From: Armatimonadetes bacterium DC
GTDB lineage: Bacteria; Armatimonadota; Fimbriimonadia; Fimbriimonadales; GBS-DC
Direction: 5' to 3'
NCBI GenBank assembly: GCA_001442985.1
Contig: LDYB01000019.1
Span: 186,001-250,000 of the forward strand
DNA: 64,000 nt
The stretch's first letter is position 1; each line of letters opens with the position of its first letter. Positions 1 through 9,322 of the stretch are shown in pieces. The translations under genes and the position numbers were made by a program. A model generated the notes under the pieces. The model was not told the origin of the DNA, searched no databases, and saw only the letters and a program-made list of their open reading frames with translations.

Positions 1-1
1 C

Positions 2-799
2 GGGCTGATGAGTCTGGTGCTGGAATCCCAAACGCGGGACGAGCCACTGCTGTCGGTGGTGTTGAATGCGCCAGAAATCAGTTTAGACCCTGACGACGCC
101 GAGAAGCTGGCGCGGTTTGTGGGCTGGTTTGCGCCCTTGATGCAGGCGGTGGGGCGCGAGTCGGTCGGCTGGATTATGGCGCGTGCGCTGGAATATTCCG
201 CCTACGAGGCGAAACTGCTTGGGTTACCGCGTGGCAGGCAGATGGTCGCGAATGTGCGCAAACTGCTGGCGCTTGCTTTAGAGCAGCCAACGCTCACGCC
301 TGCCCAGTTCGCCGAGCAGCTCGATATGATGCACCGCACCGAGCAGCAGGAAGGGCATGCCCCCACTTACGAGGAGACCGCGAATGTCGTGCGGTTTTAC
401 ACCGTGCATGGCGCGAAAGGGCTGGAATTTCCTGTGGTGTTTCTGGTGGATACCGCCTATCGTCCGCGCCAGCGGGACAGCGCGGTGTTGACCGAGCCAC
501 GCGAGCGACTGCTGGGCACGCGCCTCCGTGTTCCAGACTCCGCCCAGCCTTATGAGAGCCTGCTCTACACCTTGCTACTTGAAGAGCGCAAAAAGCAGGA
601 GGAGGCAGAGGAGCTGCGCGCGCTCTATGTGGCGCTCACGCGCGCCCGCGACTACCTGATTGTCTGCCTCAGCCACAGCCAGAGCAACGAGTGGTGTCGG
701 GCGCTGGCAGGCGCGCTGGCAGAAACGCTCAACAAGCGTCAGACGCGCTTCACACTCCCAAACGGAGGCTGTGGGCAGATGGTCTATTGCGAAGAGTGA
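2..799 (+). CDS. UvrD/AddA-like superfamily 1 helicase, C-terminal part (cut by window start)
   Basis: The frame is open to the window edge, so the first ATG at 8 is probably not the start. The 265 visible residues carry two late SF1 helicase motifs: VHGAKGLEF with a following VVFLVD (motif V region) and ALYVALTRARDYL (motif VI, with the arginine finger). Such enzymes translocate 3' to 5' on single-stranded DNA in recombination and repair. The protein ends about 50 residues after motif VI, so there is no RecB-type nuclease domain of the sort found at the end of AddA or RecB. The last 16 bp overlap the convergent larC. Whether it is UvrD, PcrA or a nuclease-less AddA cannot be decided without the N-terminus. 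Confidence 0.85.
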   Translation, partial: GLMSLVLESQTRDEPLLSVVLNAPEISLDPDDAEKLARFVGWFAPLMQAVGRESVGWIMARALEYSAYEAKLLGLPRGRQMVANVRKLLALALEQPTLTPAQFAEQLDMMHRTEQQEGHAPTYEETANVVRFYTVHGAKGLEFPVVFLVDTAYRPRQRDSAVLTEPRERLLGTRLRVPDSAQPYESLLYTLLLEERKKQEEAEELRALYVALTRARDYLIVCLSHSQSNEWCRALAGALAETLNKRQTRFTLPNGGCGQMVYCEE

Positions 800-1974
800 A
801 GCACTTCGTGCCCAGCCGTGAGCGCCGCCTGCCACACCTGCTGAAGCGGAACCCCATGCTCACGGGCAAGGCGGGCGCAGTCCTCGTATTCCGGGGCGGA
901 GTGCAAAATCTGCTCGCCATCTCGCGCCAATTTGATTCGCACCGTGCCATAGGGGGTCTGCACCTCGCGAATTTCGCGCTGGAGGCATCGGCGATGGAGT
1001 AGGCTGTAGCGCACGCCCAGCGTCGGCGTCTCGGTGAGCAGAAGATTCATCAGGGCGTCGGCGCGGTCGGGCGGCGCAAGCAGAGTCATCAAGACGCCGG
1101 GGCGGTTCTTTTTCATCTGCACGGGCGTCAGGAAAGCGTCCAGCGCGCCCTGCGCCAGCGCCTGCTCCAGCACATAGCCCATCAGCTGGGGCGTGGCGTC
1201 GTCAAGGTGGGTCTCAATCTGCACGACGCTCTGCCAGTTGCCCTGCGCATCCTGCACGCCATACGATTCGCCCAGAAACAGGCGCAACAGGTTGGGCAAA
1301 GGACGCACCGCCTGACCTGTGCCATAACCGACCGCTTCCCAGCGCATGGGGGGTTGAACCCCAAACTCGCTGGCGAGCGCGACGGCAAGCGCCGCGCCTG
1401 TGGGCGTTACGGTTTCGCCCGTTATCGGGATGCCGTAGGTGGGAACCCCGAACAGCAGTTCCACCACAGCAGGCGCGGGTAGGGGCAGGTTGCCGTGCGC
1501 CGCGCTCACGAACCCGCGTCCCATCGGCAACGGCGAGCAGACCACGCGCTCCACACCCAGCCGCTCCAGCGCCCAGCATGCGCCCACCACATCCAGAATC
1601 GCATCCACCGCGCCCACCTCATGAAAATGCACGCGATCGGGCGTCGTGCCATGCACCCGCGCCTCCGCTTCCGCCAGCCGCGTGAAGACCGCCATCGCGC
1701 GAGCTTTGACGGTCTCGCTCAAAGGGGCGTTCCCGATAATCTCCACCACATCGCTGAGGTGGCGGTGCGGTTGCTCTTCGGAGACTCGAATCTGCACGCG
1801 CCGAGCGAAAACCGCATCCACCTCCACGCGCTCAGAGTGCCACTCCCATCCTGAAACAGGCAACGCGCGTAAAGTTGCCACCAGTTCCGATTCGGGGACT
1901 CCGACCTCAATCAGTGCGGCGAGCATCATGTCGCCCGCAATCCCACCGATACTGTCTATGTAGAGCGTTCGCAC
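784..1974 (-). CDS. larC: Nickel-pincer cofactor biosynthesis protein LarC
   Basis: The 396-residue protein opens with the family signature [19 protein letters not shown] and continues with [16 protein letters not shown], both typical of LarC (DUF111). LarC inserts nickel into the pyridinium dithiocarboxylate precursor in a CTP-dependent step, making the pincer cofactor of lactate racemase and related enzymes. It is one uninterrupted frame, unlike Lactobacillus, where larC is split into two frames. LarB and LarE are not in the window. The start is GTG at 1974 and no strong Shine-Dalgarno is visible. The 3' end overlaps the convergent helicase gene by 16 bp. Confidence 0.93.
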   Translation of the reverse strand: MRTLYIDSIGGIAGDMMLAALIEVGVPESELVATLRALPVSGWEWHSERVEVDAVFARRVQIRVSEEQPHRHLSDVVEIIGNAPLSETVKARAMAVFTRLAEAEARVHGTTPDRVHFHEVGAVDAILDVVGACWALERLGVERVVCSPLPMGRGFVSAAHGNLPLPAPAVVELLFGVPTYGIPITGETVTPTGAALAVALASEFGVQPPMRWEAVGYGTGQAVRPLPNLLRLFLGESYGVQDAQGNWQSVVQIETHLDDATPQLMGYVLEQALAQGALDAFLTPVQMKKNRPGVLMTLLAPPDRADALMNLLLTETPTLGVRYSLLHRRCLQREIREVQTPYGTVRIKLARDGEQILHSAPEYEDCARLAREHGVPLQQVWQAALTAGHEVLHSSQ

Positions 1975-2066
1975 GCCTCTTCGATTTCGTGTCGCTTTGC
2001 TCCTGTCCTGCAGGGGCTATCAGCCATCAGATAAAAACAGGTACACTACTGGTGGAGGTTGAACCC

Positions 2067-3143
2067 ATGAAACGAATTCTGTTGTTGACGAGCGCGTTCG
2101 TAGTGCTGGCGCTGGGCATTCCCAGCCACGCCCAGACCCTCAAGGAAGGGGATACACCGCCCCCCATCAAAGTCGCCAGGTGGATTAAGGGCGAACCTGT
2201 TACCGAGTTCCGCAAAGACCATGTGTATGTCGTCGAGTTCTGGGCGACATGGTGCGGACCGTGCCGCCAGAGCATTCCGCACCTGACCGAGTTAGCCAAA
2301 AAACATCAGGGCAAAGTCACCATCATCGGCGTGAGCGTATGGGAGCGCGTGCCCATCGAAGAGGTGGAGAAGTTCGTGCGCAACATGGGCGAGAAAATGA
2401 ACTACACGGTTGCGGCGGACGACTCGGAGCGCACGATGGCGAAAACATGGATGGAAGCCGCCCAGCAAAGGGGTATTCCCACCGCCTTCGTGATTGCGGG
2501 GGGACGCATCGTCTGGATCGGACACCCCATGGCGATGGACGAGCCGCTGGAGGAGATCCTCAAAGGCACTTTCAACTGGCAGGAGGCGGCTCGAAAGCGT
2601 CAGGAAGCAGAAAAGCGCGAGGCGCTGATTGAAGAGGCGCTGCAAGGTATTCAGAAACTGGTTCAGCAGCGTAAATTCGGCGAGGCAGTCGCCGAGCTGG
2701 ATAAGTTTCTTGAGAAGCACCCCGACCTGCGCGCCGAACTGGCATTCTTCCGCTTTAACCTGCTGATTCGCCACGATGAGTCGCAGGCTTACGCCTACGC
2801 ACGCCAGCTGCTGGAAAGCGAGGGGAAAGAGAACCCCTTCCTGTTGAACGCGGTTGCGTGGACGATTGCCGCGGGCAGCCCGGATTTGCAACTGAAACAG
2901 CCTGACTACGCGCTCGCCGTGCAGATTGCCGAGCGCGCCGTCCAGCTCAGAAAGGATGACCCGAACATTCTCGACACGCTCGCCTATGCCTACTTCAAGA
3001 AGGGCGAAATCGCAAAAGCGATTGAAACCCAGCGCAAGGCGGTCGCCCTCGCCGAGAAAGACCCGCAGTTTGACCGCGAAACTCTCAACGAAATGCGCGA
3101 GCGTCTCGCACAGTTCGAAAAAGCCAGCCAGCAACCGAAATAA
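2067..3143 (+). CDS. Secreted TlpA-like thioredoxin with C-terminal TPR region
   Basis: The start is ATG 2067, preceded by GGAGG at 2054-2058; the longer ORF-track start at 1875 runs through promoter sequence. Residues 1-23 are a signal peptide ending SHAQ. The thioredoxin fold follows, with [12 protein letters not shown] giving the redox pair Cys63 and Cys66, as in TlpA and ResA, which reduce extracytoplasmic disulfides, often of apocytochromes c. After about residue 190 the sequence becomes helical and charged, with at least one clear TPR-like unit ([19 protein letters not shown]), giving 358 residues against about 180 for a plain TlpA. A partial ccmF at the far end of the window fits a cytochrome c maturation role, but the two are not linked. 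Confidence 0.88.
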   Translation: MKRILLLTSAFVVLALGIPSHAQTLKEGDTPPPIKVARWIKGEPVTEFRKDHVYVVEFWATWCGPCRQSIPHLTELAKKHQGKVTIIGVSVWERVPIEEVEKFVRNMGEKMNYTVAADDSERTMAKTWMEAAQQRGIPTAFVIAGGRIVWIGHPMAMDEPLEEILKGTFNWQEAARKRQEAEKREALIEEALQGIQKLVQQRKFGEAVAELDKFLEKHPDLRAELAFFRFNLLIRHDESQAYAYARQLLESEGKENPFLLNAVAWTIAAGSPDLQLKQPDYALAVQIAERAVQLRKDDPNILDTLAYAYFKKGEIAKAIETQRKAVALAEKDPQFDRETLNEMRERLAQFEKASQQPK

Positions 3144-3187
3144 TCGAAATCTTTCGGGTACAATACGCTTCTGGAGGTGAACGAAGC

Positions 3188-4609
3188 GTGCCAGACACGC
3201 TGGCGCACCCGAACTGGGAGGAGTGGCTGAACGCACTGGGGCAGGCAACTCCTCCCGACAGGGTGATCGAAAACGCGCTGCACTGGCTCTTAGAGCGAAC
3301 AGGCGCCCAGACCGCCTTTCTGATCCTGCCCGATACAACGGGGGAGTGGATCGATATTGCCCACGCCGTCGGTGCCGAAGCGGAAGCCCTGAAGGGACTC
3401 CGCCTGCGCCCCAGCGAGACCCTGCTTGAACCGACTCTCACCCTCGGCACGACCTGGTGGTACGAAGCCCCGACATCCCAGACAACGCCCATCATCCTGC
3501 GCAAACCCGTCGGAGGCATTCGCACAGGTCTTGCCGTGCCCCTTCCGGGCATCCCGCTCAGTGCGCTCGGCGTGCTGAACTGCGCGGAACCCTTTACCGA
3601 AACGGAGCAACAGATTCTGGAGTCGCTCGCTCCTGTGCTGAGTGTGCTGGTCCGCTATCAGGACTCCTGCGCTCGCGAACAGACTCAGGCGCGGATGCTC
3701 GCATGGTTCACGCGGCTCCCTCATCTGATTGGGGCAGACCCCAGCCTGCAGAACGCGCTGAACACGGTCGCCTCCGCCATGCAGGCGCTCGGCAGTGCAG
3801 GGGGCGGGATCTGGCTCTACAACGACGAGCGTACCGTATTGCTGAACGCCATCCGATTCGGCGCCCATCCGCTCCCCGATGTGCTGCTGGGGCTGGAACT
3901 CCCTCAGGGCTGGGACATGCGCGTCTCGGAGATGGTTCGGGACGGGCGCGCCCTGGTGGTGGTGCCACTGCGCCTTGCGGAGCAGAAGGTGCTGGGATTT
4001 GTTTCCCTCACGCTCCCGCTGGAGGAGCCAGCGCTCGCCGAGTGGCTGGAAGCCATCGCAGGGCATTTCGCGCTGGTGATTCACCACGCCCTGCTTTACG
4101 AGCAGACCGCACGCCGCGCACGCCAGCTGAGCCAGCTCTACGAACTCTCCCTCAAGTTGGGCGAGACCTATACCCCGCTGGAGGTGCTGAACGAGGTGGT
4201 GGTCGCCGCCCGCGCGCTTGTGCCCCATGATGTGGCGGTGGTCTATGTGCCTGACCCTCAGGACACCGAGCGCCTGCTGCCCACGCTGGTGATGCCCGCC
4301 AACGACGCGCTCTGGAACCACTTCCCCCACCGCCTGCACAGCCTGCCCGGTTATGTTTATAGCTTCGCGACGCCGCTCAGCGCGCCCGACCTCAGCGAGA
4401 ACCCCCATAACCGCAAGGAGCCGCTGCCCAGCCAGTTCATCTCCGCACTCGCAGTCCCGCTGCAGGTGGCGGACCGTCTCTACGGCGTGCTGATGGTGCT
4501 GACCGAAACGCCCCGCGATTTTGCGCTGGCGGAAGCCGAACTGCTGTTCACGCTCGCCAACACGGGCGCCCTCCGCCTGCACGACCTCCAGCAACGCATC
4601 CATGCGTAA
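3188..4609 (+). CDS. Multi-GAF-domain protein
   Basis: This 473-residue soluble protein starts with GTG 3188, directly behind GGAGGTGA at 3173-3180. Three GAF-like units can be followed: roughly residues 15-155 (TAFLILPDTTGEW... IPLSALGVLNC), 170-300 (GGGIWLYNDERTVLL... LGFVSLTLPL) and 315-470 (DVAVVYVPDPQ... LYGVLMVLTE). GAF domains bind small ligands or mediate dimerisation; no kinase, GGDEF or other output domain is attached. The stop overlaps the next gene by 8 bp, so translation is probably coupled to the nuclease. Ligand and partner are unknown. Confidence 0.8.
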   Translation: MPDTLAHPNWEEWLNALGQATPPDRVIENALHWLLERTGAQTAFLILPDTTGEWIDIAHAVGAEAEALKGLRLRPSETLLEPTLTLGTTWWYEAPTSQTTPIILRKPVGGIRTGLAVPLPGIPLSALGVLNCAEPFTETEQQILESLAPVLSVLVRYQDSCAREQTQARMLAWFTRLPHLIGADPSLQNALNTVASAMQALGSAGGGIWLYNDERTVLLNAIRFGAHPLPDVLLGLELPQGWDMRVSEMVRDGRALVVVPLRLAEQKVLGFVSLTLPLEEPALAEWLEAIAGHFALVIHHALLYEQTARRARQLSQLYELSLKLGETYTPLEVLNEVVVAARALVPHDVAVVYVPDPQDTERLLPTLVMPANDALWNHFPHRLHSLPGYVYSFATPLSAPDLSENPHNRKEPLPSQFISALAVPLQVADRLYGVLMVLTETPRDFALAEAELLFTLANTGALRLHDLQQRIHA

Positions 4610-5366
4610 GCCCAGCCTCAGCCCCACCAAAATCACCACCTACCTCACCTGCAGGGTGAAATATTACTGGGCGTACCTCACTCCCTACGGCAAATGGATG
4701 AAGCGCCCGAACGCCGCGCTCTCGCTGGGTGCGAACCTGCACCGCGTGCTTCAAGCGTTTCATGAGCTGGGCGGTGCAGAAACCCTTTCCGAAGCGCAAA
4801 CCCGCACCCTGCTGGAACAACTCTGGAGCCACGAGGGCTTTGCAACCCCCCACGAAAGCGAACAGCATAAACAACTCGGCGAAACCCTCCTCCAAAACTA
4901 TTACCAGACGCAGGCAGAGCAACCTTCCGAAGCCCGATTGCTGTTCACCGAGCGGCTCCTGCGCAAAGATATGGGCGAGTTTGTGCTGATTGGGCGAATC
5001 GACCGCGTGGACGAGTACCCCGACGGCACGCTGGAGATTATTGACTACAAAAGCGGACGCAAGCAGCTCACCCCAGAGCAAGTGCAGGACGATATTGCAC
5101 TCCACTGCTACGCGTTGCTGTTACGCGAACTCTATCCCGAGCGCCCGCTCCGAATCGCGATTTATGCCCTGCAAATTGGCGAAAAGCTCAGCCTGCCTGT
5201 AGAACAAGATACCCTTGACGAGTTTGCGACCCTCATTCACGACCTCGGGGTGCAGATTCTAACCGAAGACTACTCGGCGATTGTGCCTGAACCGTTTGAA
5301 GCATGTGAGGGGTGCGAGTTTTTTGAGCTCTGTCAGCGCCATTTCTGGCGCGACCGTATGGGGTAG
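4602..5366 (+). CDS. PD-(D/E)XK nuclease with Cas4/AddB-type iron-sulfur cysteines
   Basis: The start is ATG 4602 inside the end of the GAF gene; the ORF-track start at 4521 adds a shadow of the GAF frame. The 254 residues contain LIGRIDRVDEYPDG and EIIDYKSGRK, the D...ExK-type core of the RecB nuclease family, followed by a QxxxY-like stretch (DDIALHCYALLLRELYP). One cysteine near residue 15 (YLTCRVKYYW) plus three near the C-terminus (CEGCEFFELC, C-x2-C-x5-C) match the four-cysteine 4Fe-4S arrangement of Cas4 and AddB. No cas gene is nearby, so it is better read as a standalone RecB-like repair nuclease. Its coupling to a GAF protein is unusual. Confidence 0.85.
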   Translation: MRKPSLSPTKITTYLTCRVKYYWAYLTPYGKWMKRPNAALSLGANLHRVLQAFHELGGAETLSEAQTRTLLEQLWSHEGFATPHESEQHKQLGETLLQNYYQTQAEQPSEARLLFTERLLRKDMGEFVLIGRIDRVDEYPDGTLEIIDYKSGRKQLTPEQVQDDIALHCYALLLRELYPERPLRIAIYALQIGEKLSLPVEQDTLDEFATLIHDLGVQILTEDYSAIVPEPFEACEGCEFFELCQRHFWRDRMG

Positions 5367-5375
5367 ACTTAACTT

Positions 5376-7208
5376 ATGCAGTTTCAGTCGCTGGGGGTAT
5401 TGCTCTGGTTTTTGCCGGTGGCGGCGTTTATCATCTTTCTTTACCTGCTCAAGGTGCGCCGTCGGGAGATTCGTGTGCCCGCGCGTTTCCTCTGGCCCAC
5501 GATTACGACCGATGTGCGTGCGAATGCCCTCTTCCAGAAGCTGCGCCCGAACCTGTTGCTGTTTCTGCAGTTGTTGATTGCGTTTCTGTTGCTTGCCGCT
5601 CTGGCGCGTCCCATGATTCAGGCAAGGGGGCTACCGGGGCAATCCGTGATTGTAGTGGACGCCTCTGCCAGTATGGGCGCAGTAGAAAACGGCAAGTCGC
5701 GTTTTGAGCGTGCGCGGGAACGCCTGCGGGCACTGGTGCGCGAACTGAACCCCGGCGAGCAGGTTGCCATTATTGAAGCGGGAGCGCAGGTGCGTGTGGC
5801 TGCCTCACTAACTGCGGATAAGCAACGGCTCTACAGCGCGATAGACAGCCTGCAGCTCACAGATACGGCGGGCAACATCGACGAAGCGTTGCGCCTTGCC
5901 AGCGCGCTGGTCGGCAAGAATCAGAGCGGGCGCATTGTTCTGCTTTCAGATGGCGCGTTCCCGCCAGTAAGTGATTTCTCGCCCGGAAATGCGCAGCTCA
6001 TATATGAGTCGCTGGGCGCAACACGCGAGAATGTTGCCATCACCGCGATGGATGTGCAACCGCGTGCAGAGGGCTACGAGTGGTTCGTCGCCATGCGCAA
6101 CTTCGGCGCATCAGAAGCCTCAGGCGTTCTGGAGTTCTATTCGGGGGGCAAGCTCATCGATGCGCGGCAGATTAAAATCGCGCCCGGGCAGACTCTGGCG
6201 CAGACTTTGCGTGCCCGCCAGCTCGCTGAACCGCTGGAAGCACGCCTGAACATAGACGACGCGCTCGCCAGCGATAACCGCGCCTACCGCGTGGGGATTA
6301 CCGAACAAACGCGCCGTGTGTTGATTGTGGGGGAGGGCAACTTCTTTCTGGAGCGTGCGCTCGCTCTGGAGCCGAATGTGGAAGTGAACAAAGCGCCCAG
6401 CGTGCCCGAATCGGAGCGGGGTCAGCGCGTCGGCGATAGCCAGTATGACCTGATTATTTTTGACAACACACCGCCTGTGCCCGTCAAGGCGCGCGCGGTG
6501 ATGGTCATTCGGGCGCAGGGCGGACCGATTGCGAAACTCTCCGGGCAGGTCAAAACGCCCCGAATCGCCGTCTGGGAAAAGGAGCATCCCCTGTTGCGGT
6601 ATGTGGAGCTGGCGCCCGTGCTGATTGATAACGCGCCGCGCATGGAGCCTGCCCCATGGGCAAAAGTGATCGCGGAAAGCCAGCAAACCCCGCTGATTGT
6701 GGCAGGCGAACATGCGGGCAGGCGCTGGGTGGGTATCGGCTGGAACCTGCTGGAGTCTGATTTTCCCCTTCAGCCCGCGTTTCCCATCTTTATCGGAAAC
6801 CTGCTCAGGTGGGCAACTGGCGAGCAGGGTGGCACACAGGGTTTCACGGTGCGCACGGGCACACCCTTCAGCGTGAATGTGCCTCCCGATGAAACGCGCC
6901 TGACCCTGACAGCACCCGACTCGCAAAAGCAAGAGTTTCCCGTGAACGAAGGCACGCTTATTGTGCCCGGATTGCCGCGTGTGGGGCTTTACACGCTTCA
7001 GGGCAACAAAGTGCGCATCCCGGTTGGGGGCAACCTGTTCAATACCGACGAGTCGGATATTGCGCCGCGCCAGACGATTCAGCTGGGTGGGCGCACGGTG
7101 CAGGCGCAGGGGCAGATGTTCACCCTGCGCGACCTGTGGCGCCCGATTGTGCTTCTCATGCTGGCAATCCTGATGCTGGAGTGGTGGGTGTTTGTCAAGC
7201 GCTCGTAG
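5376..7208 (+). CDS. BatA/VWA-domain membrane protein
   Basis: The 610-residue protein begins with an aerotolerance-regulator (BatA) N-terminus: a hydrophobic helix ending FIIFLYLLKVRRREIRVPARF and a second helix around residue 65. A von Willebrand A domain follows, with the MIDAS motif VVDASASMGA near residue 90. The long middle part looks extracytoplasmic, and a last helix (PIVLLMLAILMLEWWVF) ends just before the C-terminus. VWA-BatA proteins usually act with a MoxR ATPase, but none is adjacent here. There is no Shine-Dalgarno; a TAGACT -10 at 5364-5369 lies 6 nt before the ATG, so the mRNA is probably leaderless. Confidence 0.85.
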   Translation: MQFQSLGVLLWFLPVAAFIIFLYLLKVRRREIRVPARFLWPTITTDVRANALFQKLRPNLLLFLQLLIAFLLLAALARPMIQARGLPGQSVIVVDASASMGAVENGKSRFERARERLRALVRELNPGEQVAIIEAGAQVRVAASLTADKQRLYSAIDSLQLTDTAGNIDEALRLASALVGKNQSGRIVLLSDGAFPPVSDFSPGNAQLIYESLGATRENVAITAMDVQPRAEGYEWFVAMRNFGASEASGVLEFYSGGKLIDARQIKIAPGQTLAQTLRARQLAEPLEARLNIDDALASDNRAYRVGITEQTRRVLIVGEGNFFLERALALEPNVEVNKAPSVPESERGQRVGDSQYDLIIFDNTPPVPVKARAVMVIRAQGGPIAKLSGQVKTPRIAVWEKEHPLLRYVELAPVLIDNAPRMEPAPWAKVIAESQQTPLIVAGEHAGRRWVGIGWNLLESDFPLQPAFPIFIGNLLRWATGEQGGTQGFTVRTGTPFSVNVPPDETRLTLTAPDSQKQEFPVNEGTLIVPGLPRVGLYTLQGNKVRIPVGGNLFNTDESDIAPRQTIQLGGRTVQAQGQMFTLRDLWRPIVLLMLAILMLEWWVFVKRS

Positions 7209-7247
7209 CGTTGGGCGGCGAGGGGGGATATGGTATACTCTTATGGG

Positions 7248-8153
7248 ATGAGCCCAACCGAGCTTTTGGAGCAGATAGTCCGCGCACTTGAGACCCACCC
7301 GGAGTGGCGTCTCCCATTTTTGCGCGCGCTGGGGCTGGAGGGGTTATTGCCGCTCCCTGAAAAGCTGGAAATCTATCGACGCGAGGATCAGGAGCGGTTT
7401 GACCGCCTTGAGAACGCTCTCACACATCTTGCGGCAGGCATGGAGGAGCTCCGACAGGTCGTGCAGCGCCTGACCATAGGGCAGGAAGAGCTTCGCGCGG
7501 GGCAGGAAGCGTTGCGTGCCGAGATGCGCCAAGAGATTGAGACCCTCAAAGCCGGGCAGGAACAACTGCGCGCGGGGCAGGAAGCGTTGCGTGCCGAGAT
7601 GCGCCAGGAGATTGACGCCCTCAAAGCCGGGCAGGAACAACTGCGTGCCGAGATGCATCGGGAAATCGGGCGGTTAGATGAGCGCTACAACCAATTGCGG
7701 GAGGTGGTGAACGGCATTCTCAAGGATCTCGCGGTTCTCAAGGGCAGCGACCGCGAGCGCTACTATCGCGAGCGTGCGCCTGCCATCTTCGGGCTTCACC
7801 TGCGCAAGGTACGCCTGCTTGACATGGGGGATCTGCTTGACGAGATAGCGACACGCATTCAGCTCTCCCCAGAAGAAGAGAAAGAGCTGCTGAGCGCAGA
7901 TGGGATTTTCTACGCCCTCAAAAAGACCACGCGCGAGCCGATTTATGTGGTGCTGGAGGTCTCGTGGGTGGTGGACTCAAACGACCTTGAGCGTGTGCTA
8001 CGGCGGGCGCAAATCCTGCAGCGAGCGGGATACCCTGCCGTGCCTGTGTTAGGCGGGGTGGAAGTGGTGGACGAAGTGAAGCAGGCGGCGCAGGCAGGAC
8101 AGGTAGTGCTGGTCTCAGACGGTCAGATGATAGGGGAAGCACTGCTGGCGTGA
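7248..8153 (+). CDS. Coiled-coil protein with conserved C-terminal domain (DUF3782-like)
   Basis: The start is ATG 7248, because TATACT at 7234-7239 sits inside the ORF-track extension. The 301-residue protein has an N-terminal helical region, a long coiled coil (about residues 60-155) that includes a 25-residue unit repeated twice (RAGQEALRAEMRQEI...), and a compact C-terminal domain with IYVVLEVSWVVDSNDLERVLRRAQ. That last part resembles the nuclease-like C-terminus of DUF3782/DUF3883-style coiled-coil proteins common in cyanobacteria and thermophiles, but a full PD-(D/E)XK set is not evident. Function is unknown. Confidence 0.7.
   Translation: MSPTELLEQIVRALETHPEWRLPFLRALGLEGLLPLPEKLEIYRREDQERFDRLENALTHLAAGMEELRQVVQRLTIGQEELRAGQEALRAEMRQEIETLKAGQEQLRAGQEALRAEMRQEIDALKAGQEQLRAEMHREIGRLDERYNQLREVVNGILKDLAVLKGSDRERYYRERAPAIFGLHLRKVRLLDMGDLLDEIATRIQLSPEEEKELLSADGIFYALKKTTREPIYVVLEVSWVVDSNDLERVLRRAQILQRAGYPAVPVLGGVEVVDEVKQAAQAGQVVLVSDGQMIGEALLA
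7494..7643 (+). repeat. 75-bp tandem repeat, two copies, inside the coiled-coil gene
   Basis: Copy 1 is 7494-7568 and copy 2 is 7569-7643; only a few bases differ. Each encodes 25 residues (RAGQEALRAEMRQEI[ED][TA]LKAGQEQL), so gain or loss of a copy keeps the frame and changes the coiled-coil length. Confidence 0.9.
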
Positions 8154-8168
8154 GCCTGCGCCCCCCGC

Positions 8169-8852
8169 TTAGCGCCGCGGGTCGTAGCGGTCTATTGTGC
8201 CATCGGGTGTCCATGTCTGCTCAAACTTATACCACTTCGCATGCCCATCCACGAAGGTGTAGTTTGCCCCGCCGCTATGCCAGCGCATCGCCAGCTCCTG
8301 TTCTGGCTCAATGTAATACACGCTGCTACATTCGTTGGGATAGCGCCATGCCCCAGGGTGATAATGGTCCGCACCCGCGCTGAGGTTCTCTTTAATCTCC
8401 GCGATATAAATCACATTCGCAGGTGAAACGATAGAGGCAAGGCTGTTATACCCCAGACAATCGGGCAAGCCAGTAATATTGGGCAGCATCCAGAAGTTCG
8501 TGCCGTAGGAAGTGTGGCGCTTTGTTTGCTGTCCGGGCAGGGGCGCGTCCCAGTTGCGGCTGGGGTCGCTGGGACAGCGGTAGAGCAGTTTCGTGCGTGT
8601 GTACGGCTCCAGCGTGAAAAGCCACACCCAGCTCGCGCCCGAACCTGTGTGGCTGTCCAGCGGGAAACGCTCGTCATAGTCCTGCAGATACATCTGCACC
8701 GCCATGCCCATCTGGCGCATATTCGAGAGACACATCGTCTGGCGCCCCTTTTCCCGCGCCTGCGCAAACACGGGAAACAGAATTGCCGCCAGAATCGCGA
8801 TAATGGCGATTACGACCAGCAGTTCCATCAATGTAAACGCTTTGCGCATCAT
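8169..8852 (-). CDS. Pseudopilin-like protein with H-X9-DG C-terminal motif (DUF1559-like)
   Basis: The 227-residue protein has a type IV pilin leader: [21 protein letters not shown], with cleavage expected just before FTLME. The C-terminal part contains HSGGANYTFVDGH, which is H, nine residues, then DG, the tail motif of the large pseudopilin-like family of planctomycetes and Armatimonadota. A GAGGTG lies upstream of the doubled ATG at 8847-8852; the second ATG gives the better spacing. The gene is convergent with the coiled-coil gene. Paralogues are at 30704 and 56891. The substrate or machine served is unknown. Confidence 0.88.
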   Translation of the reverse strand: MMRKAFTLMELLVVIAIIAILAAILFPVFAQAREKGRQTMCLSNMRQMGMAVQMYLQDYDERFPLDSHTGSGASWVWLFTLEPYTRTKLLYRCPSDPSRNWDAPLPGQQTKRHTSYGTNFWMLPNITGLPDCLGYNSLASIVSPANVIYIAEIKENLSAGADHYHPGAWRYPNECSSVYYIEPEQELAMRWHSGGANYTFVDGHAKWYKFEQTWTPDGTIDRYDPRR

Positions 8853-8920
8853 GTTTCACCTCGCTTTGGGGCGCCCCCGTCCCCTGAACAAGGGAACAGG
8901 GGCGCATCCACGCACCCGAT

Positions 8921-9322
8921 TCAGAGCGAAATCACCTGATCGGGTGGGTTGTCTGCCAGAGCGCGGTACAGGTCCGGGAAACACCCGACCTGCACGCCCT
9001 CCACTGTGCCTGCAGGGTGGCATGCCGCAGGTTGCGTGCGCCCTTCGCCAGAAGTATCACACCAGCGTGGTGAACCCTTCGCCAGATGGCGTTCCAGGGC
9101 GCACATGTCGCACATCATCAGCAGAATCCCCTTCTCGCGGGCGATTTTGGCTAACCGCTCCCCAATCGGATGACCCTGCTGTAGCGCATACACATTGTCG
9201 TCAAAGAAGAACATCCCGACCACCTCCACCCCGTGCGTTCCAGCCTCAAGCTGGGGCAGAATCATCTGCCCCAGCTTGTAGGACGCGGCACGGGGAGAGA
9301 TAAAGACATAGGCGACTTTCAT
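8921..9322 (-). CDS. DsrE-family-like small protein (SaoD/DsrE type)
   Basis: The start is ATG 9322, whose ATGA overlaps the stop of the upstream PEP-CTERM gene, so the two are translationally coupled; the longer ORF-track start is a shadow. The 133 residues begin MKVAYVFISPRAASYKLGQMILP and continue GVEVVGMFFFDDNVYAL, the Rossmann-like opening of DsrE proteins, which relay sulfur or bind small redox ligands. Cysteines occur in MMCDMCALER, RWCD, AACHP and VGCFPD. The match is by fold and pattern, so the function is only a family guess. It is the last gene of the 11335-8921 cluster. Confidence 0.65.
   Translation of the reverse strand: MKVAYVFISPRAASYKLGQMILPQLEAGTHGVEVVGMFFFDDNVYALQQGHPIGERLAKIAREKGILLMMCDMCALERHLAKGSPRWCDTSGEGRTQPAACHPAGTVEGVQVGCFPDLYRALADNPPDQVISL

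Noticed and set aside
3290-4639. 449-residue minus-strand ORF
   Set aside because: Antisense to the multi-GAF gene; Gln/His/Arg-rich composition is typical of a shadow.
4602-5366. Cas4 annotation for the Fe-S nuclease
   Set aside because: The cysteine and nuclease motifs fit Cas4, but no cas gene or CRISPR repeat is present, so a general RecB/AddB-like name is safer.
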